The position numbers and the translations under genes are program-made. From RUG13409 sp045616985 (GTDB taxonomy: Bacteria > Bacillota > Clostridia > Peptostreptococcales > Anaerovoracaceae), in contig JAZLHU010000048.1 of the NCBI GenBank assembly GCA_045616985.1, positions 1 to 52,864 on the forward strand: a stretch of DNA of 52,864 nucleotides. The letters are read 5' to 3'. Below, piece after piece: positions 15,979 through 24,719 of this stretch. Each line of letters begins with the position of its first letter. Positions within the stretch are counted from its first letter, which is position 1. The notes under the pieces were generated by a model. That model was not told where the DNA came from and made no database searches. It saw only the letters and a list, made by a program, of their open reading frames with translations.

Positions 15979-16482
15979 CTAAAAGATTGATTTAACTCTT
16001 GACAGCACAAGATGACTGATAAAGCCGTTAACAATTCCGGTAATCATTCCGGCAATTAACAATACCGGAAAATAAAGTATTATACCTTTGGTCTGCATTA
16101 TTATTGCAGCCGTAATTATCTGCCCTGCATTATGAAATACTCCGCCTGCCATTGATACACCTACAATTGAGAATACCTTTGTCTTCTGCAGCATAATCAT
16201 TCCGATGAAACTGACAACTCCGCCTGCCAGAGCATACATTACGGAAAACATATTCCCGAATAAAAGCGCAGCCAAAAGTATTCTTGCAAGGTTGATAAAA
16301 GCGGCAAACCGCGGCCCTATGCTGTATATGCACAGCACAACAACAATGTTTGCAAGACCAAGCTTAATACCGGGGATCCCCATGCTTATTGGTACCAAAA
16401 ACTCGATATACGAAAATATCAGGGCTATGGCACATAGAAGGCCGCAGACTGCAATTTTTTTAGTCTCAGTAGTTGACTGCAT
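15979..16482 (-). CDS. Gx transporter family membrane protein
   Basis: A 167-residue protein with five or six membrane helices and many GxxxG steps, of the family formerly annotated as heptaprenyl diphosphate synthase component I. It resembles the substrate-binding S-components of ECF transporters. The ATG at 16482 follows GGAGGCAATTG; the in-frame TTG one codon earlier is not preferred. The start overlaps the NusG-II gene by 17 bases. In Clostridia this pair commonly sits next to quinone or flavin genes such as Rnf and ApbE. The substrate is unknown. Confidence 0.82.
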   Translation of the reverse strand: MQSTTETKKIAVCGLLCAIALIFSYIEFLVPISMGIPGIKLGLANIVVVLCIYSIGPRFAAFINLARILLAALLFGNMFSVMYALAGGVVSFIGMIMLQKTKVFSIVGVSMAGGVFHNAGQIITAAIIMQTKGIILYFPVLLIAGMITGIVNGFISHLVLSRVKSIF

Positions 16483-16837
16483 CAATTGCCTCCATGCCTA
16501 TAACCTGAATCATAAGCTTATGCGGAAGGCATACTATCATCTGCCCTTCCTTGCTTATTTTGCCAAAGCCCATACAGTCTTTTCCGCGGCAATCAGCATC
16601 TTCAACCCAAGCCTTTCCATCCGAAATCACAAGCCTGTTGTGACCGTATTCCGAATCGATATCAAGGCTTATATCCTCATCAAGCGATAGTGTTTTATAT
16701 TCTTTTCCCTCAACGCTTATGTATAAGCTGAGGTCGTTTCCTGATGGTGCATAAGCAAAAGCCATACTTCCGAATCCCAAGATCAAAAGTACTGCTGCAA
16801 GTATTATATCCGCTTTTTTAATCAGGCCGCTTTTCAT
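16466..16837 (-). CDS. NusG domain II-containing exported protein
   Basis: A 123-residue protein with an N-terminal membrane anchor or signal (residues 8-28) and one NusG domain II-like beta-barrel on the outside, ending in the family phrase MIVCLPHKLMIQV. It is the standard partner of the Gx transporter gene it overlaps. A conserved CRGKDC motif may bind a cofactor or metal. It has an unusual start: TATAAT ends only eight bases before the ATG, with no ribosome site, which predicts a leaderless mRNA. Confidence 0.85.
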   Translation of the reverse strand: MKSGLIKKADIILAAVLLILGFGSMAFAYAPSGNDLSLYISVEGKEYKTLSLDEDISLDIDSEYGHNRLVISDGKAWVEDADCRGKDCMGFGKISKEGQMIVCLPHKLMIQVIGMEAIDAVNY

Positions 16838-16856
16838 AACACTTAATTATAACATA
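16835..16856 (-). promoter_or_regulatory. Leaderless promoter of the NusG-II/Gx/PnuC operon
   Basis: On the minus strand TGTTATAAT (an extended -10, hexamer at 16846-16851) is followed by TAAGTGTT and then the ATG at 16837. Transcription would start at or within a base or two of the ATG. The block from CATAAC to AACATA (16835-16856) is identical to the one at 26235-26256 in front of the DUF1538 gene. Confidence 0.65.
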
Positions 16857-17126
16857 AAAGAAGATTTGTGGTATGCAATAGATGTCCTTCTGACATCTTT
16901 TATGTTCTGCTTTGTAGGATATTTCAACGGAATCAAAAAGACAACATTTGTTATGCTTCAGGGCGTTTTAAGTGCCTTTTGCATAAGGGTTCCGATTTCA
17001 ATACTCATGAGCAAAGTTCTTCCGGTTTCGCTCTTTAAAATTGCTCTTGCAACTCCAAGTGCAACTTTCTGTCAGGTAATTGCATGCATCATTTACTTCA
17101 GAGTTTGTACTAAAAAACAGCAGTAG
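16854..17126 (+). pseudogene. C-terminal remnant of a MATE-type efflux protein
   Basis: About 90 codons in the plus direction. The text FNGIKKTTFVMLQGVLSAF, then IRVPISILMSKV, matches the last two or three helices of MATE (NorM-type) multidrug or toxin exporters, followed by a basic tail (FRVCTKKQQ). The remaining three quarters of the gene is absent. The frame begins directly against the promoter of the divergent NusG-II gene. There is no ribosome site, so I read it as a 5'-deleted pseudogene. Confidence 0.75.
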
Positions 17127-17127
17127 T

Positions 17128-17302
17128 ATATTTGCAAGGTTTTGCTGCAAAGCAGCCGCCTTGCATAAGCTGCGTATTTGAACACAGCGGAAATTACGTA
17201 AAGAAAAACCCCGTCTCCGTACGGGGTTTTTTAGTAATTTGAGCTGATGTTCAACAGCAGCGTTGCATTTTAAGGCTGCGAATAGCAAACCTTGCAAATA
17301 TC
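17128..17302. repeat. 175-bp imperfect palindrome between convergent genes
   Basis: The arms (about 17128-17208 and 17229-17302) are reverse complements over their full length at roughly 70 percent. The outer segment ATATTTGCAAGGTTT is perfect, and inner blocks GCAGCC, GCTGC, TTGAACA and AAATTAC are shared. A bidirectional terminator sits at the exact centre. It fills the entire gap between the MATE remnant stop and the nrdD stop. It could be a MITE-like element or a very long double-arm terminator. Confidence 0.75.
17205..17233. terminator. Bidirectional terminator at the centre of the palindrome
   Basis: ACCCCGT (17209-17215) pairs with ACGGGGT (17222-17228) around the loop CTCCGT. It is flanked by AAAAA on the left and TTTTTT on the right, so it works in both directions. 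It serves nrdD on the minus strand and the MATE remnant on the plus strand. Confidence 0.92.
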
Positions 17303-19786
17303 TTATGCTCTCTTAGCATACACACCTTCAATAAAGGACTTGATTTCAGATACACCTACATATTTTCCGTAGGATCCGTCTGCTTCAAGGATGATCGCTG
17401 TAGGAGCAAGCATCACTGCAAATCTTCTTGCAAGCTCTCTGTTTTCTTCTGCAAGGATCGCTTCATATCTGATGCTTTGGCTGTCCATCCAGCTCTTTAC
17501 GATCTGGCAGTTCGGACATGTCTTTGTTGTGAAAAGCATAAAGCGTCTTCCGTCAGGAAGGTAAACTTCGTTTCCGTTTGAAACAGAAGCCGGTGCAGCA
17601 GCCTTAAGCTCTGCCGGAGCATCCTCCTTCTTTGGAACGAATTCTTCAAATGCCGCTTTTTGTTCTGCTCTTGCCTCTGCTGCGGTCTGAACCTTTTCGG
17701 GATGCTTCTTGAATGATGACCCGAAATCGTATGTCCTTCTCTGCTTAAATTCCTGAGCCTTTCCGTCGTTCCAGTTCTTGACCGGTCTGTAGTAACCTGT
17801 GATCCTGGAATAAACCTCTGTTGCCTCTCCGCACTGCGGGCAGGTATAAACCTCGCCTGTAATATAACCATGGTTTTTGCAGATGGAATATGTAGGCGAC
17901 ATTGTGTAATACGGCAGCTTGTAGTTTTCGGCAATGGTTCTTACCATTGTTGCGGCAGCCTGCCAATCGGGAAGCTTTTCTCCGAGGAATGCATGGAATA
18001 CTGTCCCTGACGTATAGAGTGTCTGGAGATCGTCCTGAACATCGAGCGCGGAGAATACGTCCTCTGTATAACCTACAGGAAGATGTGAGCTGTTTGTATA
18101 GAATGGTGTACCATCTGTGTCGGCAGCGGTAAGTATATTCCCGAATCTTTCAACATCGTGCTTTGCAAGGCGGAAGGATGTTGATTCTGCAGGAGTTGCT
18201 TCAAGATTGTAAAGATCTCCGTACTGTTCCTGGTAATCGGAAAGACGTTCTCTCATATGATTAAGAACCTTTGCCGCAAATTCCTGTGTTTCCTTGTGAG
18301 TGAGGTCAGCCTTGAGCCATTTTGCGTTTAATCCCACTTCGTTCATACCAACAAGCCCAATGGTTGAAAAATGATTTGCAAATGTACCAAGATACCTCTT
18401 TGTATACGGATAAAGACCCGCATCGAGAAGGCGTGTGATAACCTTACGTTTAATGTCAAGTGATCTTGCGGAAATGTCCATCATCCTGTCAAGGCGAGTC
18501 ATAAAATCCTTTTCATTTTCTGCAAGATAAGCGATTCTCGGAAGGTTGATCGTTACAACTCCCACAGAACCTGTAGATTCTCCCGAACCGAAGAAGCCGC
18601 CTGATTTTTTACGAAGCTCTCTTAAGTCAAGGCGAAGTCTGCAGCACATGGAACGAACGTCCGAGGGTTCCATATCGGAATTTATGTAGTTGGAGAAATA
18701 CGGCGTGCCGTATTTTGCCGTCATTTCAAACAGAAGCTTGTTGTTTTCCGTTTCCGACCAATCGAAATCTCTGGTGATGGAATATGTCGGGATCGGATAC
18801 TGGAATCCTCTGCCGTTGCAGTCGCCTTCAATCATAATTTCGATGAAGGCTTTGTTTATCATATCCATTTCCCTCTTGCATTCACCGTAAGTAAAATCAA
18901 GCTCTCTGCCGCCGACCAGAGCCTTTTTATTCTTCATATCAGGAGGGCAAGTCCAGTCAAGTGTGATATTTGTAAACGGTGACTGTGTTCCCCAACGGGA
19001 CGGTGTGTTTACGCCGTATACGAAAGACTGAATACATTGTTTAACTTCCTTATATGAGAGATTATCAACCTTTGCAAAGGGTGCAAGATATGTATCAAAT
19101 GATGAGAATGCCTGAGCGCCTGCCCATTCGTTTTGCATAATACCGAGGAAATTGACCATCTGGTTGCAAAGCGTTGAAAGGTGCGAAGCCGGCGCAGAAC
19201 TGATTTTTCCGGGAACGCCGCCGAGACCCTCTTCGATAAGCTGACGAAGTGACCAGCCTGCACAATATCCCGTAAGCATTGATAAATCATGGATATGAAT
19301 GTCTGCATTTCTGTGAGCATTGGAAATCTCGTCATCGTAAATCTCGGAAAGCCAGTAATTTGCCGTGATGGCTCCTGAATTTGAAAGGATAAGTCCTCCG
19401 ACTGAATACGTTACCGTTGAGTTTTCCTTTACTCTCCAGTCCTCGACCTTTACATAGCTGTCTACAATCTTCTTGTAGTCCAGTACGGTTTCGTTTACAT
19501 TCCTTACCTTTTCTCTCTGGCGTCTGTAGAGAATATAAGCCTTTGCCACATCATCGTATCCTGCCTTAATGAGGACAGATTCAACACAGTCCTGGATCTC
19601 CTCAACGGCAATGAGGTTATCCCGGATTTTGGGTTCAAACTCGGCTGTTACCTTCAGCGAAAGGAAGTCGATGATTGAAGGGTGGAACTGCTTTTCGCAG
19701 GCTTCAAAAGCCAAGGTGATGGCATCTGAAATTTTTGAAAGATTGAACTGTACAATCTTTCCGTCTCTTTTCATTACTTGATACAT
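17303..19786 (-). CDS. nrdD: Anaerobic (class III) ribonucleoside-triphosphate reductase with C-terminal thioredoxin-like domain
   Basis: An 827-residue glycyl-radical enzyme that makes dNTPs without oxygen. It has an N-terminal ATP-cone (residues 1-90), the ten-stranded barrel, a four-cysteine zinc site (CKNHG, then CPQCG) and the glycyl-radical loop RITGYY at 661-666 (radical Gly664). After a low-complexity Ala/Glu/Lys linker (about 685-735) there is an extra domain of about 85 residues with the redox motif CPNC at 757-760 and a cis-proline-type LAPTA, like a glutaredoxin or thioredoxin. That fusion is a known minority architecture and suggests a built-in reductant. No nrdG activase is in the window. 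CAGGAGTGTGTT precedes the ATG, and two NrdR boxes control it. Confidence 0.95.
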   Translation of the reverse strand: MYQVMKRDGKIVQFNLSKISDAITLAFEACEKQFHPSIIDFLSLKVTAEFEPKIRDNLIAVEEIQDCVESVLIKAGYDDVAKAYILYRRQREKVRNVNETVLDYKKIVDSYVKVEDWRVKENSTVTYSVGGLILSNSGAITANYWLSEIYDDEISNAHRNADIHIHDLSMLTGYCAGWSLRQLIEEGLGGVPGKISSAPASHLSTLCNQMVNFLGIMQNEWAGAQAFSSFDTYLAPFAKVDNLSYKEVKQCIQSFVYGVNTPSRWGTQSPFTNITLDWTCPPDMKNKKALVGGRELDFTYGECKREMDMINKAFIEIMIEGDCNGRGFQYPIPTYSITRDFDWSETENNKLLFEMTAKYGTPYFSNYINSDMEPSDVRSMCCRLRLDLRELRKKSGGFFGSGESTGSVGVVTINLPRIAYLAENEKDFMTRLDRMMDISARSLDIKRKVITRLLDAGLYPYTKRYLGTFANHFSTIGLVGMNEVGLNAKWLKADLTHKETQEFAAKVLNHMRERLSDYQEQYGDLYNLEATPAESTSFRLAKHDVERFGNILTAADTDGTPFYTNSSHLPVGYTEDVFSALDVQDDLQTLYTSGTVFHAFLGEKLPDWQAAATMVRTIAENYKLPYYTMSPTYSICKNHGYITGEVYTCPQCGEATEVYSRITGYYRPVKNWNDGKAQEFKQRRTYDFGSSFKKHPEKVQTAAEARAEQKAAFEEFVPKKEDAPAELKAAAPASVSNGNEVYLPDGRRFMLFTTKTCPNCQIVKSWMDSQSIRYEAILAEENRELARRFAVMLAPTAIILEADGSYGKYVGVSEIKSFIEGVYAKRA

Positions 19787-19886
19787 AACACACTCCTGCT
19801 GATTATAATAAACTTTAAATTATTACGACTTCGGCACCCAAAAATGGCGATAAAAATAATGTGCATGCAAAAATACACGCACATTT

Positions 19887-19915
19887 ATAATAAACTCTAT
19901 ATAGGGCGTTGTCAA
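19887..19915 (-). promoter_or_regulatory. Promoter of nrdD
   Basis: Minus-strand -35 TTGACA (19910-19915), 17-base spacer, -10 TATTAT (19887-19892). The proximal NrdR box fills the spacer. The leader would be about 95 bases. The rest of the 220-base gap to the subtilase gene holds A/T-rich DNA and a GCAAAA/TTTTGC inverted repeat without a clear terminator. Confidence 0.8.
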
Positions 19916-19939
19916 CAACAAAACCACAATATATAGTGC
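19892..19939. promoter_or_regulatory. Pair of NrdR boxes
   Basis: Two 16-base sites match the NrdR consensus (acaCwATATATwGtgt): 19924-19939 at 14 of 16 positions and 19892-19907 at 12 of 16. Their starts are 32 bases apart, three helical turns, the spacing seen in validated NrdR targets. The proximal box overlaps the promoter spacer, so NrdR bound with dATP would block transcription. NrdR itself is not in the window. Confidence 0.8.
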
Positions 19940-20007
19940 TTTTGTTGTTTTTGCGACAACTAAGCAAAAGATCCTGATTTCACTGGGGAGTTAACATAAT
20001 ATAAGCT

Positions 20008-23000
20008 CTATTCGTAATATCTGCGTACTATGGCAGCAATTTCAGCTCTTGTTGCAGTATCCTTTGGATTGCAGGTATTTTCAGACTTTCCGTTGATTAT
20101 TTCCTCAGCCCTGGCCCATGCCATAGCATCAAGAGCATAAGAAGAAATCTGATCCTTATCGGTATATTTTGAAAGTTCAGCCACTTCCTGTACATCCCTA
20201 TTCATATACTTTGCAAAGCGCATAAGAAAGACTGCGGAATCTTCCCTTGTTACACTGTCATCCACTCCGAATAAGCCGTTGTCATAGCCCTTTGTTATTC
20301 CGTTCTTATATGCCCAGACAATGGCTTTAGCATAATACATATCAAGACTTACATCTGAGAATGGAATTACACCATTTACTTCAGGATTTCCTGCCATTCT
20401 GTACAGAACGGTAACAAGCATGGCCCTTGTCATTTCCCTGTTAGGATCGAACAGTGTTTCAGAAACTCCGTTGAACAGCTTGTTTTCCCAGACATAATTT
20501 ACATCTGCAAAGAACCAATCGCTTTCCTTAACATCGGTAAATGTCATGGTCTGAAGCTCTTCCTGAGGCTTCTCTGGCTTTCTTGGCTCAGATGGCGTGT
20601 AGGAGGGATAATATGGTTCCGGATCATAAATAGGATCAGGTTCTCCCGGCGCTGCAACCGTTACTGTTACAGCACTTTCGTTCTGAGCAGCATCCCGTCC
20701 TATTACCTTATATGTACCGTTCTCCAAACCGGAAAATGCACCGGAACTGGCGCTGGCGTATATCGGCCTTACGATGTAATCTCCGCTTGCCTTCTCAAGC
20801 CTTACGCTTGTAAGAATATTATCATCAGAAGCGTTGTAGTTAATGTTTCCTGTCTGAGCATCGTATTCTGCGGCAACAACAGGCGCAACGCCGTCAACAT
20901 AGCAGTTAAAGCTGTACTCAAGATACTTTTCCTTAAGCTCCTGATTATTTGCAAGATCCGTAATGCCGTTGAGCCTTACAAAATCGCCAAGCTCATCATC
21001 GCCGTAAGCAACATTCATATAGTATGAGATATTAAGCTTTGTTCCTGAAGGAAGTTTATTTCCTGCCATATCGGTTCCTATGTAACTTACGAAGTCGGGA
21101 ACCCATCCGTAATCATAATCATAATATGACTTGCGATTATAATCATTTGAAAATGCATCATAAAGGGTTCCTGTTTCAGCATCGGTCACAAGGACATACA
21201 AATGCTTGGCATTTCTTAAGGTATAGAGTCCCGCAAAAATCCCCTTGCTGCCTTCATTGCTGAAGGCAAGCCAATCGTCGGTAATATGAATACTTTGACC
21301 TTGTTCTTCGAGTAAATTTAAAACAAAAGGATCTATGCCCATATAAATACCTGTGTCGGTATCAAAATCATAAGCAACAAAGTAGTTAAAGGAAGTATTG
21401 ACCTCAGTAATCATATGCTCATTAAGCTCAATGCAGGCAGACGTATTTCCTATGGCCGCCATGGAGCTGTTCCACTCATTGACAAATTCCAGTGCCTTGA
21501 CATAAGCATTCTGGTCGTCAACATGGCTCAAACGTTCCGCTATAGTGGCAGCCGTCCAGTCGCCTGCATATCCAAGGAAGCTGTTGTGAACTATCTCGCC
21601 TTCGCTTCCCGGATTCTTTAAGCTTACAAAGCCGTCAACAAACATTCCGCAGAATGTAATCCCTGCACAGGAGAATACATCATTATATGTATCAAAAAGC
21701 GAAGGATCCAGCCTGAGACTGCACTCAGCGACTGCCTTTCCGTCATTTACAGCACCTATGGTGCTGATAAATTCGTAAACACTTGGAGACAAAACTTCTT
21801 GAGTAAGGGTGTTATACAGATGAGCCGTTGCCGCCTGAGTAAGAACTCCGGTAGCTTCGTATTCTTCCTGAGATTTTACAGGATCGAAGAATTCTCCAAG
21901 TTCAAGCTTATCAACAAGAACAAGCGGCTCAAGGACCAGATTCTCCGTGCTTTCAATACCGGCAATGCTTACTGTCCAGTAAAACTCTCCGTCTGCATCA
22001 TCGCCCAAGGAGCTTAAAGGATTTTCAAAATAAATGCTTCCTTCAGATGCGATTTCTATTGCCTTTTTAAGATTAAGAAGACCTGCACCCTGCTGTCTTG
22101 GTGAAGCCGGGATCATACTCTCTGTATTTTGATAAATCAAATCCGCAGAGCTTTCCAGAAGCTCTTCTGCAAGGTCTGAAATATAAGTCCTCGCGGCGGC
22201 TGTTGTACAATCAAGCTCCGGATGAATATCTCTTAAATAGCTTATAAGAACTGCCATGGCACCTGCCAGATCCGGCGTTGCCATTGATGTTCCGGAAAGG
22301 AGAACATAGGCATCGTCAGCACTTGTACTGATGGACTTAATGCTCCCCCCGACACCCGAAATATTAGGTTTTAATTCAAGATTCGGAACAGGTCCCCAGG
22401 ACGAGAATAATGACATCTTACGGCCTTCTGTGTTTCCGTCCTCCGGTCTGATGCTGAATGCCTCATCCGTAAAGCGGAATCTTACCGCTGCCGTGCTTGT
22501 TTCATCATCAAAATAATTCAGGAGCTTTTCCCCGTTGACCTTAGTCATCATATAGAACGGGAAAGGAATTGAACCGTCGGCACTCAAAATACCGTTTTGA
22601 TTGTCAAATACAACAAGACCTATGGCTCCTGCCGAGCTTACTATCGCCCACTTTTCAGCAAAGGACGTAATACCTCTTCGCACAAAGGCAATTTTTTCCG
22701 TAAGGTCTTTTCCTTCAACATCTGCCTCGGACAGTGCCATTCCGCAGTAAACAAATTCAAGGGCATGGTCTGATCCGTAGATTTCCGTAGGGACCGGGGC
22801 CTGCTGAGTAATGTCATAAGCAAGGTTTTCTACGACAACTCCTCCCCCTGAAAGAACCTGCAGCTTTTTTGCCTCGGCCGAAATGTTGTTTACGGAAGCA
22901 ACAGCTATATTTCCCGTATAGCTTGAAGGTTCTGCTATTCTTCCGTAATCGCTGTAATCTGCAGTAAGGTATTCAAATCCGTTCTGAGCAGCAAAATTGG

Positions 23001-24021
23001 ATGCGCCCTCCGCATTATTGCTTTCATTGCCTGCCGCGCAGCATACGGCAACGCCTGCAGCATTGAGTTTTTCGTAAACATCGCCAAGAAGATCCGTAAC
23101 CTTTTCCGGATTGAAGCTGAAGCCGTTTGGCTCTCCTAAAGAAAGATTGACAACATCGGCTCCAAGCCTTTTGGCATCGTCAAGCGCCTTAAGCACTGCG
23201 GCTTCATCAACCGCATTGGTATTATCCGGGCAGACCTTCATGGCAAGTATCTGAGCATCGGGAGCAACCCCGCTGAAGGCTTTATATCCTTCTTCGTTGT
23301 CTTCCGGTACATAGCCGGCAATAATTCCGCTGACATGGCTGCCGTGACCTATGGTGTCAGTTATATCCTCATTCATTGCAGAATAGTTATATGCAAAAGG
23401 AATCTTGTCGGAAACATAGTGCCCGTGTCCAAGGGCAGCAATATACTCTTCCGCCGCTTCCTTTGTCATGGCCTTCTTTTCCAGCATTCCGTCATAGACC
23501 TGAAGTGCTGCATGGCTTGTATAAAAGCCTGAATCAACAACGGCAACAACTATGCCGCTTCCTGATAAGCCAAGGGTGTCCCTTACGTAATCCGCTCCTG
23601 TCATTTCATTGGAGCCTTCCATCTGAACTTCATTCTCCGGAATCGTATAGGTTCTTACAGGATAAACGCCTGCAACGCCCTGAAGCTTTTCTATGGCAGC
23701 AATATCATCGTAATCGACTGTTGCAGAAAAGCCTATTATAGTATTTGTATATTCGTAGCCCACCTCTGCACTTATACCCTTTGCATCAAGCTGGCGATAC
23801 ATACTTCCAAGCTGAGCTTCCGCCAATTGCTGAGTTGTTTTCCCGGAGGACTTTACAAGCCTTGAAAAGTCTTTCTCCTCTAAAACAATAATAACACTAA
23901 CAGGACCTTTGCCGGAAGGGCTTTCATATTGCCATCTGTTTAAAGCAAAACCAGATGCTGCTGAGCAAAAAACCATTACCGCTGCAAGCACAAATGCTGC
24001 AGCCTTTTTTCCTGTTTTCAT
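20008..24021 (-). CDS. Surface-anchored S8 (subtilisin-like) serine protease with SLH domains
   Basis: A 1337-residue exported protein. A signal peptide (residues 1-26) is followed by an inhibitor I9-like propeptide and the S8 catalytic domain with Asp163, His226 and Ser579 (in LSGTSMATPDLAG). A protease-associated insert lies between His and Ser. Fn3-like beta domains follow, then an accessory region and a Pro/Glu-rich linker near 1150. Three S-layer homology repeats (about 1165-1337) fix it to secondary cell-wall polymer. This is the lactocepin/C5a-peptidase plan, which degrades external proteins or host factors. AAGGAGAGGCAAAGAAA precedes the ATG. It lies 15 bases after the PII-like gene, so it is likely co-transcribed with it. 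Confidence 0.93.
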   Translation of the reverse strand: MKTGKKAAAFVLAAVMVFCSAASGFALNRWQYESPSGKGPVSVIIVLEEKDFSRLVKSSGKTTQQLAEAQLGSMYRQLDAKGISAEVGYEYTNTIIGFSATVDYDDIAAIEKLQGVAGVYPVRTYTIPENEVQMEGSNEMTGADYVRDTLGLSGSGIVVAVVDSGFYTSHAALQVYDGMLEKKAMTKEAAEEYIAALGHGHYVSDKIPFAYNYSAMNEDITDTIGHGSHVSGIIAGYVPEDNEEGYKAFSGVAPDAQILAMKVCPDNTNAVDEAAVLKALDDAKRLGADVVNLSLGEPNGFSFNPEKVTDLLGDVYEKLNAAGVAVCCAAGNESNNAEGASNFAAQNGFEYLTADYSDYGRIAEPSSYTGNIAVASVNNISAEAKKLQVLSGGGVVVENLAYDITQQAPVPTEIYGSDHALEFVYCGMALSEADVEGKDLTEKIAFVRRGITSFAEKWAIVSSAGAIGLVVFDNQNGILSADGSIPFPFYMMTKVNGEKLLNYFDDETSTAAVRFRFTDEAFSIRPEDGNTEGRKMSLFSSWGPVPNLELKPNISGVGGSIKSISTSADDAYVLLSGTSMATPDLAGAMAVLISYLRDIHPELDCTTAAARTYISDLAEELLESSADLIYQNTESMIPASPRQQGAGLLNLKKAIEIASEGSIYFENPLSSLGDDADGEFYWTVSIAGIESTENLVLEPLVLVDKLELGEFFDPVKSQEEYEATGVLTQAATAHLYNTLTQEVLSPSVYEFISTIGAVNDGKAVAECSLRLDPSLFDTYNDVFSCAGITFCGMFVDGFVSLKNPGSEGEIVHNSFLGYAGDWTAATIAERLSHVDDQNAYVKALEFVNEWNSSMAAIGNTSACIELNEHMITEVNTSFNYFVAYDFDTDTGIYMGIDPFVLNLLEEQGQSIHITDDWLAFSNEGSKGIFAGLYTLRNAKHLYVLVTDAETGTLYDAFSNDYNRKSYYDYDYGWVPDFVSYIGTDMAGNKLPSGTKLNISYYMNVAYGDDELGDFVRLNGITDLANNQELKEKYLEYSFNCYVDGVAPVVAAEYDAQTGNINYNASDDNILTSVRLEKASGDYIVRPIYASASSGAFSGLENGTYKVIGRDAAQNESAVTVTVAAPGEPDPIYDPEPYYPSYTPSEPRKPEKPQEELQTMTFTDVKESDWFFADVNYVWENKLFNGVSETLFDPNREMTRAMLVTVLYRMAGNPEVNGVIPFSDVSLDMYYAKAIVWAYKNGITKGYDNGLFGVDDSVTREDSAVFLMRFAKYMNRDVQEVAELSKYTDKDQISSYALDAMAWARAEEIINGKSENTCNPKDTATRAEIAAIVRRYYE

Positions 24022-24036
24022 TTTCTTTGCCTCTCC

Positions 24037-24711
24037 TTAATCATAGAACTTTATACCTGCCGTTTCTGTTACAGGAAGCGAGAAACACACTGCCTTTGCC
24101 GGAGTTTCCAGTCCTGCATCTTTCATAATTGTCTGCATAATGCCGTTTTTCTTTTCTTTTTTAACAACTACATATATAACATCCTTTTCGGTTGCCAAGG
24201 ATACCTCAAGAAACTTTTCCGATTTTTTTTGACCCGTTCCCTGCGCATGAATAACCGTGCCGCCCCTGGCTCCTGCAGACCGTGCAGCATCCATAACCTG
24301 GTCGCTGTAGCCCTGGTTACAAATAATCATAATCAATTCTTTATCCGTATTCTTCAAGGTGCTTTCCTCTCCCTTTATGTAAGTTTGTCCGTCTGTAAAA
24401 AATTCAAGTTCTTTTTTTCCGCCGATACTGCTTAAAGGGGTTAAGAATGCCACCGCAGTATCCGGAATATCAATTTTTATTTTTCTTTCAAGACCGTTTT
24501 TAATCCTTTCCCAGGTAGTATCACTTATTACCGAAAAGATTATGGCTTTTTCTCTGCTCTCGTATCCGGAAAACAAATCCGAACCAAATGAGATTGTTCC
24601 GCCACCCAAGGTCACATAATTGATATCGGCATGCTCCTCGATATAAAGCTCCACAATATCGTTAAGCTTTTCGCGTCTTGCAATTGTGGTCAGTAAATAC
24701 AGTTCGCTCAT
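24037..24711 (-). CDS. PII-like tandem-domain protein
   Basis: A 224-residue cytoplasmic protein made of two PII-like ferredoxin folds (about 1-105 and 120-224). The second carries the recognisable GARGGTVIHAQGT segment, the counterpart of the PII T-loop and B-loop region. Such proteins are commonly paired with DUF1538 membrane proteins in Clostridia and are thought to sense a nucleotide or small metabolite and gate the partner. The uridylylation tyrosine of GlnB is absent, so classical nitrogen signalling is doubtful. TTTAGGAGGGCTT precedes the ATG. The gene lies 8 bases past the DUF1538 stop. Confidence 0.8.
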   Translation of the reverse strand: MSELYLLTTIARREKLNDIVELYIEEHADINYVTLGGGTISFGSDLFSGYESREKAIIFSVISDTTWERIKNGLERKIKIDIPDTAVAFLTPLSSIGGKKELEFFTDGQTYIKGEESTLKNTDKELIMIICNQGYSDQVMDAARSAGARGGTVIHAQGTGQKKSEKFLEVSLATEKDVIYVVVKKEKKNGIMQTIMKDAGLETPAKAVCFSLPVTETAGIKFYD

Positions 24712-24719
24712 AAGCCCTC

